Below are positions 9,031 through 16,065 of a stretch of DNA of 64,000 nt, one piece after another. This stretch comes from Clostridiaceae bacterium Marseille-Q4149 (lineage in GTDB: Bacteria; Bacillota; Clostridia; Oscillospirales; Oscillospiraceae), in assembly GCA_018228685.1 (NCBI GenBank), contig CP073691.1:2480001-2544000 (forward strand). Direction: 5' to 3'. A program made the position numbers and the translations under genes. The notes beneath the pieces are model-generated. The model searched no databases. It saw only the letters and a program-made list of their open reading frames with translations, and was not told the DNA's origin. The first letter of the stretch is position 1; each line of letters starts with the position of its first letter.

Positions 9031-10767
9031 ATGTCCGTGAATCAGCAGCAGACCGGCGAATGGGCCCCCGATTGGGCTCCGGAAGGAGAGCCGGAATACA
9101 CCCCCCGGCCCCGGCGCAGCCGGAAGCAGCGCCGCCCCAAGTGGCCCGGCGTGGTCCTGGCCCTGGTGTGCCTGGCCACCATTGCCGCCCTGGTGTGGCA
9201 CTTCACCCGGCAGCAGGCAAAGCCCCTGGAGACGGCGGCGGGCTATATCGCCTCGGCGTCGGAAACGGCCCCCCTGTACGATGAGGAGGGCGCCGTTCTG
9301 GAGCAGCTGATCCGAGGCAGTCAGGTGAACTATGTGGTGGAGGAGGCCAGTGATGACCACCCGGACCAGGTTCGGGTGCCCCGGGAGGACGGCAGCTTCG
9401 GCTGGCTGGACCGGGCCAACCTCACCAGCGACGTCAACGCCGTGGTGACGCTGGAGACGGTGTATGTCCGCCGGGCCCAGAACCTGACGGACGGGGACGG
9501 GAACCCCACCGGGCCCCTGGTGCTCCGGGGCCAGGCCCTGACCGTTACCGGCTACCGAGGGCTGGCGGAGGACGGCAGCGTGGCCTATTACCAGGCGGAG
9601 GGGGGGTGCATCCCCGCCCGGTATGTCCGGCTGACGGAGGAGGAGGCCGCCGCAGCCTATGATGCGGATATGGCCCGGCTCCACGCCGACCGGGGCGACA
9701 GCTATGGCGGCGGCGACGCGGCGGGGCTGGACTATGACGCCTATGAAAAGCCCAAGTTCGAGAACAACGTCATGCCCGGCACCGTGAAGGCCCTGTATCT
9801 GAACAACGAGGCCATCCGGAATCCGGAGGCCTACATCGCCGTGGCCGACAGCTGCGGCATCAACGCCTTTGTGGTGGACGTGATGGACGGCGGGGCCATT
9901 GGCTACGCCTCCCCGGTGATGCAGCAGTATTCCCCCAGCGCCTATGCGGATGCCTACAACACCTTAGAGGACTATCAGGCGGCGGTGCGGAAGCTGAAGG
10001 ACGCCGGGTACTATGTCATCGGCCGGATCACCGCCTTCAACGATCCCAACCTGGCCACGGATCACCCGGAGTGCGTGGTGGCGGACCTGGACGGCAATCC
10101 GCTGAAGATCGGCGGCATGTACTGGCCCAGCGTGTATAACCGCCGCGTGTGGCAGTATAAGGTGGACCTGGCCCTGGAGGCCGCCCAGACCATGGGCTTC
10201 AACGAGATTCAGTTCGACTATGTCCGCTTCCCGGACGGCACCTGGGGCTATGACGAGGCGGGCACCATCGACTACCGCAACATCAATGACGAGAGCAGGG
10301 CCCAGGCGGTGCAGCGGTTTTTGCAGTATGCCGCCGACCGGCTCCATGAGGCGGGGGTGTATGTCTCGGCAGACGTGTTCGGCGAGTGCGCCGAGAAATA
10401 CGTCACCGCCTATGGCCAGTACTGGGCCGCCATCAGCGGCGTGGTGGACGCCATCAGCGCCATGCCGTACCCGGACCATTACGCCGCCTCCGGCAGCTGG
10501 CTGCCCTGGGAGCATCCCTATGAGACCATGAAAACCTTCGGCGAAAAGGCCGCCGCCCGCCAGCAGGAGACCCCCTCCCCTGCCGCCGTGCGCACCTGGA
10601 TCCAGTGCTACAACGCCATCCAGGAGCCGTACAACACCTATGGCCCCGATGAGATCGCCGCCCAAATCCGGGCCCTGACCGAAACCGGCAACACCGGCGG
10701 CTACATGACCTGGAATGCTGCGTCCAGCCTGGATAAGTACCGCTATGTCAGCGGGGTGTTTGAATAA
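9031..10767 (+). CDS. Membrane-anchored putative glycoside hydrolase (DUF4015-like)
   Basis: A 578-residue envelope protein. A basic, Pro-rich cytoplasmic N-terminus (residues 1-43) leads into one hydrophobic helix (about 44-61, VVLALVCLATIAALVW). An SH3-like region (about 70-205) precedes a TIM-barrel domain of the DUF4015 putative glycoside hydrolase type, beginning near VKALYLNNEAI. This domain contains FVVDVMDG, YVIGRITAFNDPNLA and the NEIQFDYVRFPDG segment, with acidic residues suited to catalysis. The substrate is unknown; cell-wall or surface polysaccharide is a guess. A -10 box TATAAT (8992-8997) lies upstream with a poor -35. The last 14 bases before its end fall in a direct repeat copied at 11446-11484. 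Confidence 0.85.
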   Translation: MSVNQQQTGEWAPDWAPEGEPEYTPRPRRSRKQRRPKWPGVVLALVCLATIAALVWHFTRQQAKPLETAAGYIASASETAPLYDEEGAVLEQLIRGSQVNYVVEEASDDHPDQVRVPREDGSFGWLDRANLTSDVNAVVTLETVYVRRAQNLTDGDGNPTGPLVLRGQALTVTGYRGLAEDGSVAYYQAEGGCIPARYVRLTEEEAAAAYDADMARLHADRGDSYGGGDAAGLDYDAYEKPKFENNVMPGTVKALYLNNEAIRNPEAYIAVADSCGINAFVVDVMDGGAIGYASPVMQQYSPSAYADAYNTLEDYQAAVRKLKDAGYYVIGRITAFNDPNLATDHPECVVADLDGNPLKIGGMYWPSVYNRRVWQYKVDLALEAAQTMGFNEIQFDYVRFPDGTWGYDEAGTIDYRNINDESRAQAVQRFLQYAADRLHEAGVYVSADVFGECAEKYVTAYGQYWAAISGVVDAISAMPYPDHYAASGSWLPWEHPYETMKTFGEKAAARQQETPSPAAVRTWIQCYNAIQEPYNTYGPDEIAAQIRALTETGNTGGYMTWNAASSLDKYRYVSGVFE

Positions 10768-10792
10768 AGCAGAAAATGGAATTTGATGGAGG
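10754..10792 (+). repeat. 39-bp direct repeat, left copy (end of glycoside hydrolase gene)
   Basis: It covers the last codons and stop of the glycoside hydrolase gene and the following ribosome-binding region. The right copy at 11446-11484 matches at 36 of 39 positions by eye. The pair brackets the AT-rich methyltransferase gene. Confidence 0.9.
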
Positions 10793-10800
10793 AAGTAAGT

Positions 10801-11415
10801 ATGCTAAACAACATAGAGTTCGACCTTTGGGCTGATGGCTATGACAAAACTGTTGGCATTTCTGATGAGGAAAACACATACCCTTTTGCCGGTTATAAAA
10901 AGGTTCTTGGGTTCATTTTTCAGGCCATAATGAGAGCTGAAAATGCCGCTGTGCTGGATATTGGATTCGGAACAGGCACATTAACGACAAAACTATACGA
11001 GCGAGGCTGTTCCATTTATGGGCAGGACTTTTCATCAAGAATGATTGCGTTGGCGTCTGAGAAAATGCCAAATGCGCATTTATATCAGGGGGACTTTTCA
11101 AAAGGGCTTGTCGAACCATTGCGTAACTTTCGTTATGATTATATTGTTGCGACATACTCTCTACATCATTTGACGGATGCGCAAAAGAACGACTTTCTGT
11201 TAGACTTGCGTAACTACTTAAAAGAATCCGGTAAAATTATTATCGGCGATGTTGCCTTTGAAACACGAAAGGACTTAGAACAGTGTAAATTGAAGGCAGG
11301 AGACACATGGGATAATGATGAAATCTACTTTGTCGTTGAGGAACTGAGAAAAGATTTTCCAGACCTTTCATTTGCACAAATGTCCGATTGCGCAGGCGTC
11401 CTGATTTTGGACTGA
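10801..11415 (+). CDS. Class I SAM-dependent methyltransferase
   Basis: A 204-residue methyltransferase with the glycine-rich SAM-binding motif VLDIGFGTGTLTTKL near residue 47. The acidic motif II region is YGQDFSSRMI and the post-I motif is DYIVATYSLHHL. Substrate is unknown; it looks like a small-molecule type. The start at 10801 is chosen because GGAGG lies at 10788-10792; an upstream in-frame ATG at 10783 would precede that site. Codon use is clearly AT-richer (AAA, ATT, TTA) than every neighbour, and the gene is bracketed by 39-bp direct repeats, both signs of recent acquisition. Confidence 0.88.
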   Translation: MLNNIEFDLWADGYDKTVGISDEENTYPFAGYKKVLGFIFQAIMRAENAAVLDIGFGTGTLTTKLYERGCSIYGQDFSSRMIALASEKMPNAHLYQGDFSKGLVEPLRNFRYDYIVATYSLHHLTDAQKNDFLLDLRNYLKESGKIIIGDVAFETRKDLEQCKLKAGDTWDNDEIYFVVEELRKDFPDLSFAQMSDCAGVLILD

Positions 11416-11445
11416 CAACTTCAAGTTTGCCGGTTATCTTCAACA

Positions 11446-11484
11446 GGGCGTTTGAATAAAGCAGAAAATGGGATTTGACGGAGG
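11446..11484 (+). repeat. 39-bp direct repeat, right copy
   Basis: A near-identical copy of 10754-10792, again containing the TTTGAATAA tail of the glycoside hydrolase coding sequence and a GGAGG ribosome binding site, here used by the next gene (GNAT). The offset between copies is 692 bases, which equals the size of the inserted or duplicated unit. Confidence 0.9.
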
Positions 11485-11492
11485 TGCTTGGC

Positions 11493-11975
11493 GTGGAGAT
11501 AACCGAAATTTCAAAAAACTATCAGGTGCGGAGGCTGGGCAGGGATGACGTGGACGCCATCTATGAGCTGTGCCGCGAAAACCGGATTTTTTACCGGTAT
11601 CATGAGCCCTTTGTGACAAAAGAGAGCATATTGGACGACATGGAGGCCCTGCCGCCGGGAAAAAGCCGCGAGGACAAATATTACGTCGGCTTTTTTGAGG
11701 GCGGGTCCCTGGCGGCCATTATGGACCTGATCCTGGGCTATCCCGAAAAAAACACCGCCTTCATCGGCCTGTTCATGACCGACGTGCGGTATCAGCACCG
11801 GGGCGTGGGTTCACAGATCATCAGCGGGCTTGCGGCGTATCTTTCCGCCTGCGGCTGCGAAAAAATACGCCTGGGGGTGGACAAGGGCAATCCCCAGAGC
11901 CACGCCTTCTGGACGAAAAATCGTTTCCAGACCATAGGCGAGGCCCGGTACATTGTCATGGAGCGGGAGATATGA
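11493..11975 (+). CDS. GNAT-family N-acetyltransferase
   Basis: A 160-residue acetyltransferase of the GNAT fold. The acetyl-CoA-binding segment is VRYQHRGVGSQIISGLAAYL (motif A, Q/RxxGxG). It is followed by IRLGVDKGNPQSHAFWTKNRF, quoted in two parts because this is the usual motif B pattern with N and F. Substrate unknown. The start is taken as GTG at 11493, eight bases after a GGAGG box at 11480-11484; a TTG at 11475 would place that box inside the gene. It is followed by a second GNAT gene 37 bases downstream, probably in the same transcript. GC content returns to the local level here. Confidence 0.85.
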   Translation: MEITEISKNYQVRRLGRDDVDAIYELCRENRIFYRYHEPFVTKESILDDMEALPPGKSREDKYYVGFFEGGSLAAIMDLILGYPEKNTAFIGLFMTDVRYQHRGVGSQIISGLAAYLSACGCEKIRLGVDKGNPQSHAFWTKNRFQTIGEARYIVMEREI

Positions 11976-12012
11976 CGCACAGGCGGGAGAGCCGGAAACA
12001 GGAGGAGAAAAG

Positions 12013-12534
12013 ATGCTGCTGAAAATCACAGACGGTCAGGCGCTGGACGAGAGAAAGCTGATGGATGTCTACGCCGAAAGCAACCTGGAAAACACGGACT
12101 TTTTCTGCCCGGAGGAGCCGGACAAGGAGGCAGCCGTCCGCATGGTGGAGTCCGGATTTCTGGACTTTCTGAAAAACGAGTTCTTCAAGGAGCCGGAGGC
12201 CATTTGCTGGGCCCTTGAGGAGGACGGCGTGTGGGTCAGCGCTCTGAGGACCTGTAAGATTCCGGAGGGGCCGTATTACCTGGAGGCCCTGGAGACGCGC
12301 CCGGACCGGAGACGGCAGGGATACGGCGTCCGGCTCCTTTCGGAGGTCCTGGACGCAATGAAAGCGGAGGGACCGTTCCGGCTCTGCGACTGCGTGGGCA
12401 AAAAGAACGCCGCGTCCCTGAAGGCCCACGAAAAATGCGGCTTCCGGATCGTGTCGGAGCAGGGCTGCGATTATCTGCACCAGGAGGCGGATGACCGGGA
12501 TTTCGGGCTGGAATACCGCTATGAAAGGCCGTGA
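12013..12534 (+). CDS. GNAT-family N-acetyltransferase
   Basis: A 173-residue protein with a GNAT acetyl-CoA site: YYLEALETRPDRRRQGYGVR, then LLSEVLDAM. The C-terminal region (KKNAASLKAHEKCGF, then RIVSEQ) gives the typical beta4-alpha4 pattern. Substrate unknown. The ATG at 12013 was chosen because AGGAGG lies about eight bases upstream; a longer frame exists but would overlap the preceding acetyltransferase. It ends just before a bidirectional terminator shared with the convergent xdhC gene. Confidence 0.82.
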   Translation: MLLKITDGQALDERKLMDVYAESNLENTDFFCPEEPDKEAAVRMVESGFLDFLKNEFFKEPEAICWALEEDGVWVSALRTCKIPEGPYYLEALETRPDRRRQGYGVRLLSEVLDAMKAEGPFRLCDCVGKKNAASLKAHEKCGFRIVSEQGCDYLHQEADDRDFGLEYRYERP

Positions 12535-12547
12535 CGGCCTCGAACAG

Positions 12548-12588
12548 CAAAAGCACCAGGCAGGGGCAGGCCCTGTCTGGTGCTTTTG
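12548..12588. terminator. Bidirectional terminator between convergent genes
   Basis: An 18-bp stem (12548-12565 with 12571-12588, one mismatch) with A-rich and T-rich flanks. It separates the plus-strand GNAT gene from the minus-strand xdhC gene, and stem ends suit termination both ways. Confidence 0.85.
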
Positions 12589-12596
12589 TTATGCAA

Positions 12597-13622
12597 TCAG
12601 CTGTGCATGGGGCAGCCGTGGGAGGTGGGGCCCCGGCGCTGGGCACGGACCTGGATCATCTCACCGGCGATGCTGACGGCGATCTCCTCCGGCGTCACCG
12701 CCAGGATAGGGGTGCCGATGGGGGTGTGCACCAGGTCGATGGAGGACTGGTGGATGCCCGCCTCCAGCAGCCGCTGATTCACCGATGCGGTTTTCCGCCG
12801 GGAGCCGATGACCCCCACATAGGCGAAGGGGCCCCGAAGGGTCTGCTCCTCCACCTGGAAGTCCCGGACATGGCCGCTGGTCATGATGACCACAAAGTCC
12901 TCGTCGGTGATGGTCAGATAGTCGCTGATGCGGGTGAAGTCCCCGCAGATCACCTGCTCCGCCGTGGGGAACAGCCGGGTGTTGGCCAGCTCCGGCCGGT
13001 CGTCGAACACCACCGGGCGGAAGCCGATGGTGTTCAGCAGGGGGCACAGGGCCTGGGAGATATGCCCCGCGCCGAACAGCAGGGCCCGCTGGCCGATGGG
13101 CAGGGGCAGGGAGATATACCCCGCCGCCATGGAGAAGCCCGGGGTCCGCAGGGCCTGGGCGGTATCCTCCGGCAGACTGCCGGAAACCACGCTCTCCCGG
13201 TCCAGCAGCGCCGGGGCGGAGCCGTCCTCCGCCAGCACCAGCCAGCCGGCGGTGCGGCGGTTCAGTAGGGCCAGGGCCCGGCTGGCGGTCTCGCTCCAAG
13301 TGGGGTCCTCCGCCGGGATGAACTGGAAATGGGCGGTGACATCGCCGCCGCAGACCATGCCGATGTCCCGTTCCGGGGCCTGGTGCAGGGGGAACTCCCG
13401 GATGCAGGAGCGGCGCTGGGCCAGCAGCTGCTGGCTCAGCTGGATGCTGCGGCCCTCCACCGCGCCGCCGCCGATGGTGCCCACCAGGCGGCCCTCCGCC
13501 CCCACCAGCATCTGTGCCCCGGCCTTCCGGGGGGCGCTGCCCCGGTCGGCGATGAGGGTCACCAGCACCGTGTCCCGGTGCTTTTCCACCTCGTAAAACA
13601 GCTGGGAGAAAATCTGCTCCAT
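12597..13622 (-). CDS. xdhC: XdhC/CoxI-family molybdenum hydroxylase maturation protein
   Basis: A 341-residue XdhC-type protein. The N-terminal XdhC/CoxI domain includes VTLIADRGSAPRKAGAQMLV and the glycine-rich GTIGGGAVEG motif. The C-terminal Rossmann-like domain begins near RALLFGAGHISQAL and contains YVGVIGSRRK. XdhC proteins bind molybdenum cofactor, promote its sulfuration and insert it into xanthine-dehydrogenase-like enzymes. No such hydroxylase gene is in this window. The start at 13622 was chosen over a longer frame because it begins MEQIFSQLF and lies four bases after the hypB stop. The hypB partner suggests a shared metal-cofactor maturation role. Confidence 0.87.
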   Translation of the reverse strand: MEQIFSQLFYEVEKHRDTVLVTLIADRGSAPRKAGAQMLVGAEGRLVGTIGGGAVEGRSIQLSQQLLAQRRSCIREFPLHQAPERDIGMVCGGDVTAHFQFIPAEDPTWSETASRALALLNRRTAGWLVLAEDGSAPALLDRESVVSGSLPEDTAQALRTPGFSMAAGYISLPLPIGQRALLFGAGHISQALCPLLNTIGFRPVVFDDRPELANTRLFPTAEQVICGDFTRISDYLTITDEDFVVIMTSGHVRDFQVEEQTLRGPFAYVGVIGSRRKTASVNQRLLEAGIHQSSIDLVHTPIGTPILAVTPEEIAVSIAGEMIQVRAQRRGPTSHGCPMHS

Positions 13623-13626
13623 GGGG

Positions 13627-14298
13627 TCAGCTCTCCTTCCAGGCCCGGGTCTCCTCCAGCAGCCACTGACGCCAGGCATCCACGCCCAGGCCGGACTTGG
13701 CGGAGATGGGGAAAATCTTCAGATTGGGGTTGCGGCGGTGGGCGTACTCCACCACCTTGTCCATGTCGAAGTCGAAATAGGGCAGCACGTCGATCTTGTT
13801 GATGATCAGAGCGTCGCACACCGTGAAGATCAGGGGGTATTTCAGGGGCTTGTCGTGGCCCTCGGGCACGGAGAGGATCATGGCGTTCTTCACGGCGCCG
13901 GTGTCGAACTCCGCCGGGCACACCAGATTGCCCACATTCTCCAGCACCACCAGGTCCAGGTCCTCCGTCCCCAGCTCCTGCAGGCCCTGCTCCGTCATGC
14001 CCGCGTCCAGGTGGCACATACCACCGGTGTGCAGCTGGATGGAGCGGACCCCTGCGCCCGCCATGGCGGCGGCGTCCACGTCGGAGTCGATGTCGGCCTC
14101 CATAACGCCGATGCGCAGCTGATCCTTCAGTCCCTCCACGGTGCGCAGCAGGGTGGTGGTCTTGCCGCTGCCGGGGGAGGACATCAGATTCAGCAGAAAG
14201 GTCCCCTGGCCCTTCAACTGTTGGCGGACCCGGTCCGCCTCCCGGTCATTATCGGCGAAAACGCTTTCCTTTACCTGGATGATCTTGTATTGGTCCAT
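13627..14298 (-). CDS. hypB: HypB-like nickel-insertion GTPase
   Basis: A 223-residue HypB/UreG-type GTPase. The P-loop is SSPGSGKTTTLLR near residue 41, the switch region is MEADIDSDVDA, the metal site is HTGGMCHLDAGM and the specificity motif is NKIDVLPY. It lacks the N-terminal CxxCGC motif and the His-rich stretch seen in some HypB proteins. HypB normally helps load nickel into [NiFe]-hydrogenase, but no hydrogenase or other hyp genes are visible, and the next gene is xdhC. A role in metal delivery for a molybdenum or selenium hydroxylase is possible. Transcription comes from a promoter with a palindromic operator at 14330-14358. Confidence 0.88.
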   Translation of the reverse strand: MDQYKIIQVKESVFADNDREADRVRQQLKGQGTFLLNLMSSPGSGKTTTLLRTVEGLKDQLRIGVMEADIDSDVDAAAMAGAGVRSIQLHTGGMCHLDAGMTEQGLQELGTEDLDLVVLENVGNLVCPAEFDTGAVKNAMILSVPEGHDKPLKYPLIFTVCDALIINKIDVLPYFDFDMDKVVEYAHRRNPNLKIFPISAKSGLGVDAWRQWLLEETRAWKES

Positions 14299-14329
14299 AA
14301 GAGCGCCTCATTTCTGTGGATTTTTCAGC

Positions 14330-14358
14330 AGTATAGCATATTCATCATGAATATGCAA
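14330..14358 (-). promoter_or_regulatory. hypB-xdhC promoter with palindromic operator
   Basis: On the minus strand there is a -35 TTGCAT (14353-14358), a 17-base spacer and a -10 TATACT (14330-14335). The spacer lies inside a perfect palindrome at 14336-14356: arms GCATATTCAT and ATGAATATGC around one central C. A repressor bound there would block RNA polymerase. The cognate protein is unknown; the divergent Rrf2 regulator is a candidate. Confidence 0.8.
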
Positions 14359-14397
14359 ATGTTCCGACAGAAAATGTGGAAATTTACCAAAAAAGGT

Positions 14398-14427
14398 TTG
14401 CCTTACCCACCGGTTTGGGGGTATAAT
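14398..14427 (+). promoter_or_regulatory. Promoter of the Rrf2-family gene
   Basis: TTGCCT (14398-14403), an 18-base spacer, and TATAAT (14422-14427). The spacer contains an imperfect dyad, CCCACCGGTTTGGG (14406-14419), where an autoregulating Rrf2 protein could bind. Confidence 0.75.
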
Positions 14428-14453
14428 GGAGGGACACGAAGGAGGCAGATAGC

Positions 14454-14879
14454 ATGATCTCGACAAAAGGGCGGTATTCCATCCGGATCCTTTTGGACCT
14501 GGCGGAGCATCGCAACGGCGGTTACATCCCCATGAAGGAGGTCGCTGCAAGGCAGGACATCTCGCTGAAATATATTGAGAAGCTGATGCCTGCCCTGAAG
14601 GCCGCCGGTTTCATTGAGAGCGTTCACGGCATCGGGGGTGGGTATCGCCTGGCCCGGGAGCCGGAGACGTACACCCTGTGGGACATTCTGCTGCGGTCCG
14701 AAGGCGATCTGGCCCCGGTGAGCTGCCTGAAGGACGGGGCCGGCGCCTGTGCCCGGGCGGCCGACTGCCGGACGCTGCCGGTGTGGGAGGGGTATTACCG
14801 GGTGACCCGGGAATACTTCTCCGGCGTGACCCTGGCAGACCTGATGTCCCTGCCCCAGGGGGACAACTACGTCATCTGA
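14454..14879 (+). CDS. Rrf2-family transcriptional regulator
   Basis: A 141-residue Rrf2/IscR-type regulator. The N-terminal winged helix (MISTKGRYSIRILLDLAEH; DISLKYIEKLMPALKAAGFI; GIGGGYRLAR) is typical. Three cysteines in the C-terminal half (SCLKDGAGACARAADCRT) match the spacing region that binds an iron-sulfur cluster in IscR-like members, so it may sense iron-sulfur status or redox. It is divergent from hypB-xdhC, and both promoters carry dyads, making local regulation plausible. Its target genes are not proved by the sequence. Confidence 0.9.
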   Translation: MISTKGRYSIRILLDLAEHRNGGYIPMKEVAARQDISLKYIEKLMPALKAAGFIESVHGIGGGYRLAREPETYTLWDILLRSEGDLAPVSCLKDGAGACARAADCRTLPVWEGYYRVTREYFSGVTLADLMSLPQGDNYVI

Positions 14880-14955
14880 ACCTGCGCCGCCCGGCCCGGG
14901 ACTGCCCATCCCCGGCCGGGCGGCGCAGTTTTCCCGGTTCCGACAAAAAAAGCGG

Positions 14956-14984
14956 TTGCAAAACCGCCGGGAGTCTGCTATAAT
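14956..14984 (+). promoter_or_regulatory. tRNA-Gly promoter
   Basis: TTGCAA (14956-14961), a 17-base spacer and TATAAT (14979-14984), 16 bases before the tRNA. A strong sigma-A type promoter serving the single tRNA gene. Confidence 0.85.
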
Positions 14985-15000
14985 CAGCAGGTAGCGGTTC

Positions 15001-15074
15001 GCAGGGTTAGTACATCGGTAGTACATCGGCTTCCCAAGCCGAGGAGGCGGGTTCGATTCCCGTACCCTGCTCCA
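15001..15074 (+). tRNA. tRNA-Gly (anticodon CCC)
   Basis: A cloverleaf can be drawn with acceptor stem GCAGGGT/ACCCTGC (15001-15007 with 15064-15070). The anticodon stem is CGGCT/AGCCG around TTCCCAA, with anticodon CCC at 15033-15035 reading GGG. The T-arm carries GGTTCGATTCC. The CCA end is encoded (15072-15074). It is a single-gene transcript flanked by a promoter and a terminator. Confidence 0.95.
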
Positions 15075-15114
15075 AAAAGAAATCACCATCCTTGAGGGAT
15101 GGTGATTTCTTTTT
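15074..15114 (+). terminator. tRNA-Gly terminator
   Basis: A perfect 18-bp stem (15074-15091 with 15097-15114) with a TTGAG loop, ending in a T-run. It starts at the last base of the tRNA and could also stop the convergent gntR transcript. Confidence 0.93.
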
Positions 15115-15140
15115 GTGACATTGGTTTTGCCGCTCCCGGA

Positions 15141-15845
15141 TCAGTAGTATATCCGGCGGCTGCCGGAGACGGTCTCCCGGGTGCAGTAGTCGATCCAGGC
15201 CACGGCGGCGGAAAGGTCCCGGTCCCGGATGTGGCGGCACAGGCGGACGCTGGTCTCATAGAGCATGGAAACGCCGTTGAGGGCGCAGAACCGCTCCCAC
15301 AGCACCAGCACCGAGGAATAGAAGGACCGGAAGATCAGGGGCAGCAGGGTGTTGCCCGACTGCATGGCCAGCTCATGCTGGAAGGCAAAGGCCGCCTCCG
15401 CCGCATGGCGGTTGTCCCCGGCCTCCCGGATGGTCTCCGCCGCCCGGAACAGGGCGGCGATGTCCTCCTCCGAGGCGCAGGCGATGATCCCCGCCGCCGC
15501 CAGCTTGTCCAGGGCGTCCCGGATCTCCAGAATGGAGCGGATCTCCTCGTTGCGCAGGCGGCCCCGGTTATAGGTCATGATGGATTTCAGGGTGTCCAGG
15601 GTCCCGGCCCGGCGATAGTCCGTGACGAAGGTGCCCACCCGGGGCCGGACCTCTAAAAATCCCCGGCGCTCCAGCTCCGCCACGCCGCTGTTGACCACCG
15701 CCCGGCTGACGCCCATGGACTGGGCCAGCTGGCGCTCCGGCGGCAGCTGCTGCCCCACCGGCAGCTCCCCGGAAAGGATCATGGCCTCGATGTGGGTGAT
15801 GAACAGGTCCTTCAGCGATGGGGACACCAGCTTTTCAAACTCCAT
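15141..15845 (-). CDS. GntR/FadR-family transcriptional regulator
   Basis: A 234-residue GntR regulator. The N-terminal winged helix-turn-helix (LPPERQLAQSMGVSRAVVNS, then GVAELERRGFLEVRPRVGTFV) is typical. An all-helical FCD/FadR-type effector domain follows, with RSILEIRDALDKLAAAGI and an FQHELAMQSGN segment. The ligand is unknown. The start at 15845 is supported by GGAGGAA upstream. It is divergent from the DUF5692-like membrane protein, and a 28-base dyad in the shared region (15862-15889) looks like its operator, so it probably controls itself and perhaps the neighbour. Confidence 0.9.
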   Translation of the reverse strand: MEFEKLVSPSLKDLFITHIEAMILSGELPVGQQLPPERQLAQSMGVSRAVVNSGVAELERRGFLEVRPRVGTFVTDYRRAGTLDTLKSIMTYNRGRLRNEEIRSILEIRDALDKLAAAGIIACASEEDIAALFRAAETIREAGDNRHAAEAAFAFQHELAMQSGNTLLPLIFRSFYSSVLVLWERFCALNGVSMLYETSVRLCRHIRDRDLSAAVAWIDYCTRETVSGSRRIYY

Positions 15846-15861
15846 ACGCGCTTCCTCCTCT

Positions 15862-15889
15862 GGCTGTGGTATGGCCACATACCACAGCC
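15862..15889 (-). promoter_or_regulatory. Probable GntR operator
   Basis: A perfect inverted repeat with arms GGCTGTGGTATG (15862-15873) and CATACCACAGCC (15878-15889) around GCCA. The TGGTAT...ATACCA core fits FadR-type operators (TGGT-N-ACCA). It sits between the gntR promoter and its ribosome binding site. Confidence 0.78.
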
Positions 15890-15901
15890 GATTTCAGTTC
15901 C

Positions 15902-15930
15902 ATTATGCCCGCTTTTTCTGGCTTTTTCAA
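15902..15930 (-). promoter_or_regulatory. gntR promoter
   Basis: On the minus strand: -35 TTGAAA (15925-15930), a 17-base spacer and -10 CATAAT (15902-15907), just upstream of the palindromic operator. Confidence 0.75.
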
Positions 15931-15950
15931 CACTTTTTTCCGTGTGACAG

Positions 15951-15980
15951 TTGACTTTTTAAGGAAACCTGTGCTATATT
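15951..15980 (+). promoter_or_regulatory. Promoter of the DUF5692-like gene
   Basis: TTGACT (15951-15956), an 18-base spacer and TATATT (15975-15980), leaving a leader of roughly 80 bases before the start at 16066. Confidence 0.75.
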
Positions 15981-16065
15981 GGCGGCATGGCCGATGGTCC
16001 GGGCTTCTCTGGCTGGACCAGGCGGCTGAGCTTAGGAGACAGAAAATTTTTTAGGAGGAATGGAC

